The notes: generated by a model not told the origin, from the letters alone. A DNA stretch of 33,066 bases from Polysphondylium violaceum (GCA_000277445.1 AJWJ01000248.1:1-33066), one strand, 5' to 3'; counted from the stretch's first letter, positions 11,531 through 23,570 are shown. Translations and numbers: made by a program.

Positions 11531-12655
11531 ATGAAATCGATATTACTCGTTTTAGCTATCCTTGTTGCTTTGAGTGTAGCTCAGAATTATGATTGTCCAT
11601 ACAGCAATATCCCTCCCAACGCCGCCAATCCCACCCACAGTTCGGTTACCTTGACTGTTCAACTTTGTTGGGATGATATCAATACTTGTAGTCTTGTAAA
11701 CCTTGCCGACGGAAATGGTTTAAATATGGTACCCGGCCAAGCACCTGTAAAGGTATTCATCACACCTCAAGCCACCAGATATGCTTACTTTATCTTTACC
11801 GGTAGTGAAATTTGTGTGTCTCATAGTCTTTATAAAAATACTGTTAATTGTGGTGTATCAAATACTTTGGAATGCAAATTAGAATGCATCTCTGCTTCTT
11901 TACTATACAAATCCGTTCTCTATACCACCGCTTATGGCGATAAATGCTCTGTAAATTGGAATGATCATATGATTTTATCATGGAAAGCTGTTCCATTAAC
12001 CAATGGTACTACTTCTAGCACTGAGACTACCAAAGGTAGCAGTACTGGTGGTAATTCTACATCAACTACTGGTTCTGTGACTACTGGTGGTAATTCCACA
12101 ACCTCGGAAACAACTCGTGGTGGCACAGGTAATTCTACCTCGACTACTGGCTCTTTTACTACTGGTGGTAATTCTACAACTTCAGAAACTACCAAAGGTA
12201 GCACTGGTAATTCTACATCATCAACTGGCTCTGTGACAACTGGTGGTAATTCTACAACTTCAGAAACAACTCGTGGTGGCACAGGTAATTCTACTTCGAC
12301 TACTGGCTCTTTTACTACTGGTGGTAATTCTACAACTTCAGAAACTACCAAAGGTAGCACCGGTAACTCGACTTCATCTACTGGATCTGTGACAACTGGT
12401 GGGGAAAGCACTGGTAATTCCACTTCTTCAATTACTTCTGGTAGTGAAGGCTCTGGTAATTCCACATCATCAACTGGTACCGGTAGCGGCAGTGGCAATT
12501 CTACATCATCAACTGGTACCGGTAGCGGCAGTGGAAGCTCAACCAGAGAATACGTTCCTCCTGTTGTTACCATTGATCCTTCATCTTCATCAATTTTATC
12601 CATCTCAGCATCATTATTTATTTTTAACCTTTTCGCTCTCTATTTATTAATTTAA
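11531..12655 (+). CDS. Secreted, probably GPI-anchored Ser/Thr/Asn-rich repeat protein
   Basis: Single exon, 374 aa. Residues 1-17 form a signal peptide (MKSILLVLAILVALSVA), followed by an N-terminal domain to about residue 155 with eight cysteines, enough for four disulphides. The middle is a low-complexity stalk of repeated 26-residue units, each with two NST N-glycosylation sequons, organised as a 52-residue higher-order repeat. Shorter GSGNSTSSTGT units follow, then a C-terminal hydrophobic tail (SISASLFIFNLFALYLLI) with Ser residues before it, as for GPI attachment. The picture is a glycosylated cell-surface or extracellular-matrix protein on a stalk. I do not recognise the N-terminal domain. 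AATAAA overlaps the region just after the stop. Confidence 0.85.
   Translation: MKSILLVLAILVALSVAQNYDCPYSNIPPNAANPTHSSVTLTVQLCWDDINTCSLVNLADGNGLNMVPGQAPVKVFITPQATRYAYFIFTGSEICVSHSLYKNTVNCGVSNTLECKLECISASLLYKSVLYTTAYGDKCSVNWNDHMILSWKAVPLTNGTTSSTETTKGSSTGGNSTSTTGSVTTGGNSTTSETTRGGTGNSTSTTGSFTTGGNSTTSETTKGSTGNSTSSTGSVTTGGNSTTSETTRGGTGNSTSTTGSFTTGGNSTTSETTKGSTGNSTSSTGSVTTGGESTGNSTSSITSGSEGSGNSTSSTGTGSGSGNSTSSTGTGSGSGSSTREYVPPVVTIDPSSSSILSISASLFIFNLFALYLLI
12054..12410 (+). repeat. Coding tandem repeat, 78-bp units in a 156-bp higher-order pattern
   Basis: The stalk-encoding part repeats a 26-codon unit starting GNSTS. Alternate units differ (ETTRGGT versus ETTKGST endings), so the true period is 156 bp; for example GGCACAGG occurs at 12122 and again at 12278. 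The near identity of copies suggests recent expansion or gene conversion. Confidence 0.85.
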
Positions 12656-12780
12656 TAAAAATTCCACTCTAGGAATTCATAAAAGCTCCCTTAAGGGATA
12701 TTAATTTATTTAATTTTTTACAAAGGCCTAATTCATAAATTATGATACTAAAGTTTAAAACCATTTTAAATAAATTGATT

Positions 12781-12820
12781 TTTTTGGATTGATATTTCTT
12801 TTTTTGGATTGATATTTCTT
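12781..12820. repeat. Perfect 20-bp tandem duplication
   Basis: Two adjacent identical copies of a 20-bp T-rich sequence (TTTTTGGATTGATATTTCTT) lie in the gap between the convergent secreted-protein gene and helicase-NTase gene A. It is probably replication slippage. Confidence 0.9.
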
Positions 12821-12851
12821 TTTAAACAAGAATCTAATATTCTTTTATTAA

Positions 12852-15800
12852 TTAAATTGAAAGAGAAGCTAAAGATAATTCATCTTTTGAAGATTTACTA
12901 ATATCAAATACATTCATAATGTTACTATTGTTTCTAATTGTCAATTCTGCCAATCTTAATGATTTTAAAGTTTTTCTAAAACATTTGATATGTAAACTAT
13001 GAGCAGGATTAAAATCAGTTTCAATTGGATCTAGAATGACTATTAATTCTGGTGATTTTAATTGTTCAACTAAATGGGGTACTGTTTGTTTATCATTAAT
13101 CATCTCGTCACCAATAATAGAGATATAATGATTTTTAAAATCAAAGGTAGAATAAAATCTAAAGAATTGATAGAAAAGTTGACTAATGGTGAGGGTATTA
13201 CGACTTTTTTTTTGTCTTTCATGGTTATCTTTTAAAAGTTGATTAACATGTTCGACAGTTGGGTACCAATCGCCGTGAAAAGTATGAACTGGAATATGAT
13301 CTGAAATAATATGTGGTTCAATTGACTTTAAGAAATAGAATATGAGGTTACACCAAGAATAGGAAGAAAGAAAACCATTGGAGGCACCAACAACATCACA
13401 AGCTTTTGTCCAATTCTTTACCAACAATATTAATGGAGTTATTCTACTATCAACTGAAATCAACATTTTAAATAAAAGAGAGTTTTTAATTCCATTTTCA
13501 TTTGAACAAGACACATCAAAATCTATTCCAGAATGTTCCAATTTAAAAAGAGGGACTCTTGCTTTATCAATCAGGTTTTCTGTAATGTTGTAGTTGAGTT
13601 TGCTTAAAAGACCACACACTTGGGATAAAACTCTTTTGTTTGTTGGAAAGAGTTTGTCCATTGACAATAAAACCAAATCAACGTCACTATGATCTGTATC
13701 TGTTTCGCTAAGATATGATCCAAATGGGTGGAGATAAAGATGAGGATACTCTTTTTTAATCACTATATTCATATTGGCAATAATCTTTTCTTTGAGTGGT
13801 CTTTGTCTATTTTGAATGGATTCATTATAAAGTTTCATTAATGCAGCGTCATTCAATTGTAATTGGAAATGAGTTTCTTGTGGTTTCTCTGGAATGGCCT
13901 CAATGATTTCATCATCTCCGCCTTGGTAGGCATATTCAATGACATTTAATAAAGACTTGGGGTCCTCTGTAGTAGCAACATCTTCACCTTTTTCAAAGAC
14001 GGGATTATTTGATTGATTATAATTTTCAATTCTTTTCTTTAATTTCTCTCTATAGGCGTTATTATAGACTCTAAGACAATTGATTGATTTACAATATTGA
14101 ATATAAGCATCCCATTTTGGATCTTTGGACAACAAACCTGCATTACCAATAATAATTAAACTATATTTTGATCTACTCAATGCAACATTCATTCTTTTAG
14201 CATCGCCCAAAAAGCCGATGGATTTGACTCTAACACAAGAAAACAGGATAATGTCCTTTTCAGAACCTTGAAACCCATCTACTGTATTAATTTCAATGTT
14301 ATCGAGATTTTTGTATTTTGCTTTAAAGTCGTTGATTTGCTTTTTCTGGAATTTGTAACCTGTGATAATACCAATAGACATTTCTCTAGTTTCTGGATGT
14401 GTTTGGAACAAATTTTGAATGATTAAATAGGTGAGATCAACTTCTTCATCATTACCAAATGAGTTTAATTCCATACAAGTCTTTTCTTGTCCATGTCTAA
14501 TGTCATAAAACACTATAGGTGAATAAGAGCTATAGTGATCTTGATTATATCTTAAAATGTTTGGACCGTCCAAAAGTTTACCAGAGTAAAAAAATTTGCT
14601 AATAGGATGGCTAATTTGTTTATGCATACGATATTGGATTGTAAGCATATGAGTGGCTACATTGTTTCTTTGGAATCTTTCGAACATTGACCTATTATAA
14701 TGTACTTTGTTGGATTTTTTAGAGAACACTGTAGGGGCCAACTGATTGGGATCACCAACGAGAACGGCTTGTTTGACATTATGTTTTAATGGTACCAAGC
14801 AAATTGGTTCGGTTGCTTGACAAGCTTCATCAATAATGAGTAGATCTATAGAGTTTTCTGTTAGGAATTCTTCCATCATGGATGATCCTGTTCCAGCAAG
14901 AGTAGAGAGGATAATATTGGCTCCTTTCAAGTATTTTCCTGGAACCCCTTGTTTAAAGTATGCAATTTTATGAACTTGTTCAGAAATAGCATCCAATCTA
15001 CCAATTCTACATGCTTTTGGGACTATGGTTTCACTGCCATTCGAAATACCGGCCATTAATCTTTTGGCGATTTCATCGACAGCAGCATGAGATGGAGCAC
15101 ATGCTAGTATTTTTGAGCTTGGATTTTTGAATAAAGTGGCGGCAATAAGAGATAAAATGGTCTTGGTTTTGCCACTGCCTGGAGGACCAACAATAAGGGT
15201 TACTCTTTGATTCAAAGCCACATCAATTGCTTTGTATTGCGAGTTGTTTAATTGGAGAGAATTGGCTAAATCTGAATCAATCTTTTCATTTTTTACAATA
15301 TTATTTTGACCTACATTTAGTAAAGCTGGAGTCAAAAGAAAATCTACAAATTTAGTTTTTCTAATATCATACAAGGCATCGTATTCACGTTCAAAGGTAA
15401 AAAAGTTGAATATCTTTTTAATTTGGAATAGAGCTGTTTGACCATAAACAAAACGATCAAAGAGACAAGGATTAGACTCGCTTGCCATTTTCACCATGAT
15501 GTATAGTTTACTAGTGCTAAAGCTTACAACCAAAGCAAAAATTGCGAGATAATCTCTACTTCCTGGTTTACCAAAAGAAATTACCACCAAATCATTGACA
15601 ATGAATTCAATTTCAGATGGTTTATCAAAAACAAATGCAAAAGTTTGATTTCTTGAGTTTTTAAATCTAATATTCAACAAAGGAGTGGGAAGCGAGATTT
15701 GATCTTTGATTTGGTGATATACTTCATTCAATAGAGGGGGTTTAAGAGTATTGTAATATTCAGCAAAGCTTGAATATTTATCTTTACATTTTTCCATATT

Positions 15801-17629
15801 TACCAAAATATTAAAAGAAATGGGTGATTTTTCCAAAATTGATTTAATAATAATTGAACTAGAGCAATAACTAATATTTGTATGTGTAGTGGTAGTGGTA
15901 GTGGTTGTGGTGGTGGTAGGATTTGTTTTAATTGTTGTTTTCGGTGGAGTAGGTACTGGTGGTTTTGTTGGAGTAGTGGTACTATTATTATTATTATTCA
16001 AAGATCTATTGGTTGGTTTAAATTTAACAATGGGAAGAGAAGAGGAGAGACCTGCGCTAGATTTTTTCATTTCTTTATAAAAATCTTTAGTGTAAAAAGT
16101 AAATTTATACTTTGTTGGAGATGATTTAAATAATTGAAGTTCTACATTTTCTCTTGATTTTAAAATATTCTGTTCTATTTGTTGGAATCTACACAAAGTA
16201 TTACCAAATTGATGACGTGTAGAGCTTGAAAAAGTTTTAATAGAATCTGCAAATTCCTCTCTTCTAATCTTTTGGAGTTGAAGTAATAGAATATATTGTT
16301 GTTTTAAAAGAGTTCTTAATTCACTTTCTTTTGGTATCTTTACAGAATGAGATTTTAAAATTAAACTGTTCCAATTCTGTGAAGATTGCTTCCATTCACC
16401 ATTTTCTAAAAAACTAATGATTGAGTTTAAGTAATTGATATTATAATCTTGAATATTCATTTTAAAAGGTTGTGGTTGTGGTGCAGAGGTGGTTGGGGAA
16501 AGAGTTGTTGGTCTAGTCGATGTAGTTGGTGTAGTTGGTGTAGTTGGTGTTTGGGTCGTTTTAATGGTCTTTGATCTAAAATCTACATGTGCATTTTTGT
16601 TTTCAAGTCTTTTTAAAGCCTCTTTTCTAATTAAACTTGAAACTTGTTGACTATAAAGAGTGATTTTAATTGGAATTTTATCTGAAGTTTCTTGAATTAT
16701 TCTTTGAATACAAACTCTACTACAATTTTGATAAGTATCCAATAAACCAAAAAGAGTTTGATACTGATCTCCAATGCTATTATGTTTTTTCAACCAAGTT
16801 TTATAGCCCTCAATATAAACTCTTTGGTAATCTCTTATTCGCATAATAAGTTTGCTTTCGAAATTGTTTAACACTTTGACGCTTTTAAATTCAATGATAG
16901 GAGAATTTTTCATTAAATCTGGTTCACCTTTCCTCCAACTTGAAGTTATAATATATTCTTCAATATTCTTTGCATATTCAATCATAACTTTTTCCAATTC
17001 TTCAGAATAAATATTCTTTTCTCCCAAGATATATTTTGAATCCTAAATGAAAAAGTTAGTACAATGGATCTAAAGAGTGGGATTTTATTTCTAATAATTA
17101 CATTTGATTTCTTGATCACTGGAAGGTTGTAAGAAATTGAATGTTGGGGTGGCTTATCTTTTAGTCTTTGTGTTGCCACCATCTTTAATTTACCAGTCAT
17201 CTCTTTACCAAAGAGAACAAAGGTGACCTTGTTGTTTGGAGTAAATGATGATGGTAATAAATTAAAAACTGTGTTTATAAAATATCTTGTTGTGTTTTGG
17301 TAGAAATCTAATTGGGTAAAGACAGCATTATATTCTTTTGAAGAAGGTTCTACTTTTTTTTTTGTTGACTCCTTTATTGTTGCTGTTTCTACTCTTTGTA
17401 AATCAACAACCATTGCCAAAATATAGTTTTTTAATAAGACTAAAGATCTAGGCCCACTACATGTAATTGTACAGTTGTGAACACTTGATCTAACGGGACT
17501 CCAATCATAATCATCGCGCCATCTTGAATTGATGACATAGTCCTCTACAAATGCAACATAATTCTGACATACTGTCTTTAATTCAGCGGGAAGACTATAG
17601 TCATTTTCAGAGATAATAAAAGTGGTCAT
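12852..17629 (-). CDS. Gene A: three helical modules, SF1 (Sen1/UPF1-like) helicase and terminal nucleotidyltransferase fusion
   Basis: Two exons, 17102-17629 and 12852-17042, joined over a 59-bp intron in phase 0; 1572 aa. The first ATG in frame (17629) is the start. Residues about 14-170, 190-335 and 370-525 are three copies of an unrecognised helical module marked by SRWRDD, SSWRKG and GEWKQ. A Thr/Pro-rich linker lies between the second and third. The helicase follows: Walker A GPPGSGKT at 795-802, IDEAC Walker B, QYRMH, TVDGFQG and VALSRSK, all expected SF1B motifs. The C-terminal NTase has GS at 1284-1285 with Asp1296/Asp1298 (SDVDL) and a third Asp in IDFDVS, then a PAP-associated part with FYSTFDF. 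All catalytic residues are present, so both activities are plausible: RNA unwinding coupled to 3' nucleotide addition. Substrate and location unknown. Confidence 0.88.
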
Positions 17630-17933
17630 TTCGACCAAGTGATACAATAAAGAGTGAAATACTATACTGATGACCTATGAAATGTTGATATAGAGCGGCC
17701 CCACCAAAAATAAATCTGAAAAACTTAAGAATTGAGAAAAACTTTCCGAAAATAATAATTTTTTATTTTTTTACAAAAAAAATATAGCACTATCTTATGT
17801 CCAGATCGCAATGAATTATTTAGGCAATAGAGCGGGTTATGTTACAAAGTTTTTTATTTTTTGATCAAAATTTTTCAGTGGGGCTATTTTATATCTGATG
17901 TGCGTCTATCTGGCGATTAATGTGTGTGCTGGT
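17630..17933. other. Intergenic: upstream of gene A, 3' flank of lone NTase gene
   Basis: About 300 bp of AT-rich sequence with A and T runs around 17750-17790, and a small GC-richer patch near 17690-17705. It should contain the gene A promoter. I see no coding or RNA feature. Confidence 0.5.
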
Positions 17934-19217
17934 TTATTTAGATACTAAAACAGGTGCTGATTTATCTATGGCTAGAAATAGATTTGCAGACAAGGTGGGT
18001 GAACCAGAGGTTAGGATACAGACTGCTGAGTAGAGTTCGAGTTTAATGAGATCAAGTTTACCGGGTTTGAGGGATTTGGCTGTATTGAAGTCATCAATCA
18101 AGGGATCTTGGATATAGACACAGGAGGTGGGCGACATTGGCATAGTTGGACAATCTTGCACCCTGGTCATGACACCTTTCGAGATAGACACCAGATTCTG
18201 GCTAAAATCAAATGTAGAGTAAAAGATAAAAAACTTGAGGAGAAGTTGGTCAATCGATAGGGTGTTGGCACTTGACCAATTCAGGCCACTGATTTGGTCA
18301 AGCTTGATACAGGGCAATACAGGCGGATCGATAGTTTGGAGGAAAAAGATACTCAGACAACTGTAGGCGTACGAGGAGAGATATCCAAACGCTGCGGACG
18401 AGATAAACTTTACGGCGGCCCATTTCTTGATGAGCACAAGAAATGCGTGTGCGCGGGGATCTGCTTGCGCGTAGGCGCGGAGGAGGAGTGAGTTGTCGAC
18501 GGCACTGTGATTGCCAAAACTAACGTCAAAATCTATATTTGAGTGAACAAGTTTAATAATTGGCAGTCTCGACTGCACCAGCTGTACCGATTGAACTTCT
18601 TTTCGTTTGGCGAGGAAATCTCTGACACAGACTTGGTCTTGTGGAGAGAGTGTCTGTGAGTCTTTAAACAAGGAGAGATCAACATCACTGTTGCTAATCA
18701 TGATCCCATTGACAAACGACCCGTAGGGCTTAAATACATAGATGCCGTTATCAAGACCAGATATCATCCTGTTCAAGTCGTCTATGGCACTTTGTTTCTC
18801 TTGTATTTTACTCTGATCGATTTGCTCTCGATATATATTCATCAACACTTGCACAATCTCTGTATTGGTGGCAGGCAGCCCAAGAACCGAGTCTCTGTAC
18901 GCATCCAACAACTCTCTACTCTTGCTTTTGGCATAGTTTGTTATGGTGTCTCTAAAGTACTGATTTACCAATGAATTTGGCTTCTTGTTTGGTTTCTGTG
19001 ACAGCAAATCATCTATAGTATACAACACGTAGCCTATCGTCGACAAGGCATGGTATCTGTCAAAGCTGTTTGTCAAGATCAATTTAATATATCTTGTTTT
19101 ATCACTTTTATCTTTGGCCAAAAATTGTTTGAACGAACTATCATTGATCTTTGCCACCTGACATCCTTCCTCTATCGTGAAAACTCCATCACTATTGTTA
19201 TCTCTACTATTATCCAT
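17934..19217 (-). CDS. Lone Cid1/TUTase-like terminal nucleotidyltransferase
   Basis: Single exon, 427 aa, ATG start. Predicted to add nucleotides (UMP or AMP) to RNA 3' ends. The catalytic signature is complete: GS at 166-167, Asp178 and Asp180 (SDVDL), Asp231 (IDFDVS). The central helical domain has FGYLSSYAYS and the family motif DPPVLP, followed by the PAP-associated SIDQLLLKFFIFYSTFDF and SISKG. It has neither the helicase nor the N-terminal modules of its neighbours. Its residues about 45-425 line up with the last third of gene B, including a shared pre-catalytic LILTN stretch. It is therefore either a partial duplicate of a B-like gene or the kind of stand-alone NTase that was fused to a helicase. 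Nucleotide preference cannot be read reliably from the sequence. Confidence 0.88.
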   Translation of the reverse strand: MDNSRDNNSDGVFTIEEGCQVAKINDSSFKQFLAKDKSDKTRYIKLILTNSFDRYHALSTIGYVLYTIDDLLSQKPNKKPNSLVNQYFRDTITNYAKSKSRELLDAYRDSVLGLPATNTEIVQVLMNIYREQIDQSKIQEKQSAIDDLNRMISGLDNGIYVFKPYGSFVNGIMISNSDVDLSLFKDSQTLSPQDQVCVRDFLAKRKEVQSVQLVQSRLPIIKLVHSNIDFDVSFGNHSAVDNSLLLRAYAQADPRAHAFLVLIKKWAAVKFISSAAFGYLSSYAYSCLSIFFLQTIDPPVLPCIKLDQISGLNWSSANTLSIDQLLLKFFIFYSTFDFSQNLVSISKGVMTRVQDCPTMPMSPTSCVYIQDPLIDDFNTAKSLKPGKLDLIKLELYSAVCILTSGSPTLSANLFLAIDKSAPVLVSK

Positions 19218-19359
19218 AACCTGTCTATCTGTTTATATATCTGAATATCTGTATATCTGTCTACTAAGTTGTCTTGATCATATTCGTGTGTGTGGGTGAG
19301 ATACATAAAAATATCCGAGTAAATTTGGAGAAAAAAATGTGAAATTAATTAATTTTTAT

Positions 19360-22300
19360 TTAATTATTGACTCTCTTGTGTAACAATTGAGTTTTAGTGT
19401 TGGATGGGGAAAATATATCCATATAGTCTGAAGTTTCAATAATGTATAATGCAGAGAGAAGTTCCATTTGTATTATTTCAAGTTCATTTAATCTTAGACC
19501 TCTAGCGGTGTTTTTGTCTGGGATCAATAGGTCTTGAATAAACACGACTAATTTGTTTTTAAATTTTTTACCAGGCATCATTCTAGGGGTGTTGGCGACT
19601 TTTGAAATCTTGCCTATGGAAACAGAGATTAACAAATCTTTGAAATCAAAGTTACTGTAAAGTTTAAAGAATTTAAATAACAATAGATCAATACTATCTG
19701 TATTGGTTGAAGACCAATTGTTTTTGGCTAAAGGGTTTGAAGCAAGACAGGGTAATACAGGTGGATCCACACACATTAATGAAAATATTACCATATTTGC
19801 CCAAGAATAGGAACTAAGGAATCCATTGGCAGCACTTGATATACCTTTTTTAGAGGCCCAATACTTTACCAAGATTAATAACTGATGGGCTCTATTATCA
19901 AGAGTAGAGTAAAGTTTGATGAGCTTAGAGTTTTTTTGGCCCTCTGGGTTAAAGCTGATGTCAAAATCAATGTCTTCAAACTTAAATCTGATGATTGGGA
20001 CTTTGGCTTCACGAATGTATACAATATTGTGGAATTGTGGAGATGCAGCAAAGCAGCGGTGTAAATGCTCTTGCTCTAAGGCTGGTGGGCCTACAGCACC
20101 ACGATTGGTGATACAGAGATCAACATCGCTGTCCGCAATTGCAACTCCACTTACATATGAACCATATGGCTTTACTTTATATTTCTTGTTAGGGATGGTT
20201 GATAAAAATGCCTCAATCTTTTTAATTAAATCTCCTTTCAACTTCATTTGACTAGCATTAATTTGTTGACCATAAACTTCAATGAGAGCTCGAGAGGTGA
20301 AAGATTGACTTTGGTAATTTGGTTCAACAAACAACTGTTTTTTGGTGTCTTGTTTCAAATGATTGAGAATAATGGTAAATTCTTTATCACCAGCGAATAA
20401 AGAACCCAATCCAACCATTGAGTGAGTCAAATTTATAGCCAATTTATATTTGTCATAGGTGTTTGTTAATATAAGCTTTGCCATTTCTGCTTTTTCATCA
20501 GCACCTTGATTGATATTATTGGCAGCATTACCATTGATAGTAAGATTATTCATTGCAGTGGCTAAATCTACCTCAGCTTCATCTTCAAATTCTTGATCAT
20601 CATTCTCATGTCTGATTTCATCTTCATGTAAGGATGGATCTACTTCATTGGTGGCAGTTGGATCGCCAAGTACCAGAGTAGGACCACTAGCACTGTTTTT
20701 ATCAAAGTTGTGAATGGTTGTCTTTAAATCCTTAAAATGCTTTTCAGTAAATAATACCATTCCCTTGTTTTTAGCAACATAGTCAAGATATTCTTTCCAT
20801 TCCTTGTGAGTAGAGAGTAAATTAAGATTACCCAAAATGAAATTGGCATACTTTGCTCTAGAGAGAGCGACATTCATTCTACGAACATCTCCAAGAAAAC
20901 CAATGTTTAAAACTCTAACGGTAGAGAAAAAGATGATGTCTTGCTGTTGACCTTGGAAGCCATCTACAGTGTTGATGGTAATGTTGTCCAAGTTTTTAAA
21001 CTTGCTCTTAAAGTCTTGAATTTGCTTTCTTTGGTGTTTGTAGCCAGTGATGATACCAATCGACATATCCTTGGTCTCTGGAAAGTTTTGGAAAAGGTCT
21101 TGAATTAGCAAGAATATTAAATCAACTTCAGTTTGATTGGCAAACGATTTGTTTTCCGACGACGAGAGTTCTTTTGAGTCTGGGATATTGAAAAACGTCA
21201 ATGGTCGATATTTTTTGTAAAAGTTTTGTTCGTAGTCTCTTACATTATAGCCATTGATAAGTTTACCTTGGTAAAAGATTCTACTGATAATATTGGCAAG
21301 AGTTGGATGCATACGGTATTGAACTCTGAGCATTTCAGTTTTCACTCCATTCTCAAAGAATCTTTCAAACAATGAACGTTTGTAAAACAATTTTTCAGAC
21401 TCTTTGGCAAAGGTAGTAGGAGCCAATTGATTCGCATCGCCAATCATCACCACTTGAGCGACTTGTTGCTTCAAAGGGATCAATGCAGAAGGCTCGACAG
21501 ATTGAGACGCTTCATCGATGATCAAAAGGTCAATGTCATGTTTATTCATAAACGACTCCATAGTTTCATTGCCAGCACCAGCCAAAGTTGATAAAATAAT
21601 TGTCGAGTTCTTTAAAATCTGTCGATAATTTTTTTTCCCCCAAAGAGCAATTGGATGGATTTCTTTGCTGATAGACTCCTTTCTACCGATTCTGCAAACT
21701 CTTGGATAAAGACGACCATTTTCAGTGCCATCTGAAACACCATTATAGATTAATCTTTTGGCAATTTCATCAACGGCGGCGTGTGAGGGTGCACAGACTA
21801 AAATTCTATAATGTTTGTTTAAATTCAATCTTAAAGAGGCGGCGATAAGAGCAATTACGACATTGGTCTTACCAGTACCTGGTGGTCCATGAATTAGGGT
21901 GAATTTTTGAGTTAGCGATAAAATCAACGCAGTTATTTGAGAATCATTAAGGTGATAGGCATCGAACCACTCTTTATATGCAATTTCTTTAAATGTCTTT
22001 GCACGGTTATTGGAACGAAGGGATGTTGGATTGACAATATATTGAATCAATGGACCACTTTTAACAATTTCACGTAAAGAATTATACTCTCTATCAAAAG
22101 TGAACCAATTGTAAATCTTTCTAAACAAAAAACCAGTTTTTCTCTTTGTGCCTTCGACTATTTGATTATAAAACGTTGGATCTGCTTCTTTGTGTATCCT
22201 TATAATAAAGAGCTTTTTAGTTTCAATGTGGCTGATAATGTGGCCAAAAATTTTTTTTGGGGAGTGTTCAGGTAAATTGACAATGTCTTCATAAATTACT

Positions 22301-23570
22301 ATTAAATCGTTTTTAATAACTAGAGTATTTAGCTTTTCATATGAAAAGCCAATCAGTCCATTATCATTAAAGTCTGCTACAAAAGGAATCAGTGGTGGAG
22401 TCATTTTCAATTGATTTGAAACTTGTGCCTTCATTTCATTAATCAACAATGGCTGAAGGATTTTAAAATATTCTGTTGGGCTTTGATATACTAGTTGAGC
22501 TTCTTCTAACTCAACCTGAATTTTGAAATTATTTGGATCCATTTGTAAAAGTGATTTCTTGATAGATTCCTAAAGAAAGATAAATAAATGTTAATGAAAA
22601 TGTTTTGGGGAATAGTTTAGAATGGCTATATATACATACAGGTGATTCAAAATCTAATTTATTAGAAAAAGTTGGTCTTTTGGGTGCTTGTTGTCTTGGA
22701 GGGGCAACAGAATATTGAGTGGGGGAGACATTACCAATCCATTGCTTTGCCCTTGTTTGTAACATTTGTTTATGAGATAAATCTGAAAAGTCCAAAGTAT
22801 ACTTTTCTGGTTGTTTTTTAAATTTATCAAGCTCTGTATTAATTAATTGATTTGAAAACTTTCTTAAAAATTCAGTGGTTGTTTTATCTTTATGAGTTTT
22901 TGCTACCATTTCAAATTGATAACGATACAATTGAAAGAATTTTTTTGCTGCCTTTTGATGAGCTCTAATAAAGGTGAATATAGGATAATCAAAGTTTGGA
23001 AGAGACCCCTCCTTCCAAAGCAAATCTTTAATATATTTCAAAACATCCCTCACATATCTAGTTTTGTGACCTTTCACTTCTGGGGAATCCTTAACATTAT
23101 TATCTAGATATATAATCTTCTTTACCTTTTTGAAGATAATAATGTAAAATATTTAGTAAAAAATGTATTTCACTAAGTGTTGGTTACCCTATAAATATAC
23201 ATACAGGGGATTCAAATGTTGATGGATTTAATAATTCTTGAGCCTTATCTAGTAACAATTTTTTCTGAGATAAATCTGAAAGGTTCAAGATATAGGTCGA
23301 TGGTCTTTTGGTATATAGATTTAATTCTAAGTTTTGAGATGCTGAAAGAAAGGAAATGATACACTTCATGATTTCTACATTGAGATTTTGAGTCATTAAG
23401 TAGGTAGAAAATGATCCCAAAAAGTTGTTCAATGTGTTTTTATTGTCAATACTAAATTGATCATATTCAAAGTCAGGAAGAGTCCCATCTTTCCAAATCA
23501 AGCTTTTTAGGTATGTGACAATATTCTGAATATATATTTTCCTAAATTGTAGTATAGTATTGCCATCCAT
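19360..23570 (-). CDS. Gene B: two helical modules, SF1 (Sen1/UPF1-like) helicase and terminal nucleotidyltransferase fusion
   Basis: Three exons: 23205-23570, 22640-23089 and 19360-22569, all phase 0; introns 115 and 70 bp; 1341 aa. Exons 1 and 2 each encode one helical module (LIWKDGTLPDFEY and LLWKEGSLPNFDY). Both end in FESP directly before a GTATGT donor, pointing to exon duplication. Exon 3 starts ESIKKSLLQMDP and runs into a Sen1-type region (EYFKILQPLLINEM). The helicase has Walker A GPPGTGKT at 500-507, IDEAS, QYRMH, TVDGFQG and VALSRAK. After an acidic linker comes the NTase: GS at 1075-1076, Asp1087/Asp1089 and Asp1142, then DPPVLP and FYSNFDF. It is an intact fusion enzyme by these criteria. 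The acceptor of intron 1 (TTAAG|GAT) is the least certain boundary; two other in-frame AG sites lie upstream. Confidence 0.87.

Noticed and set aside
11965-12603. 212-codon open frame antisense to the secreted repeat protein (Glu/Val/Pro-rich)
   Set aside because: It is created by the repetitive codons of the plus-strand gene; its composition mirrors the repeats and it has no independent protein features.
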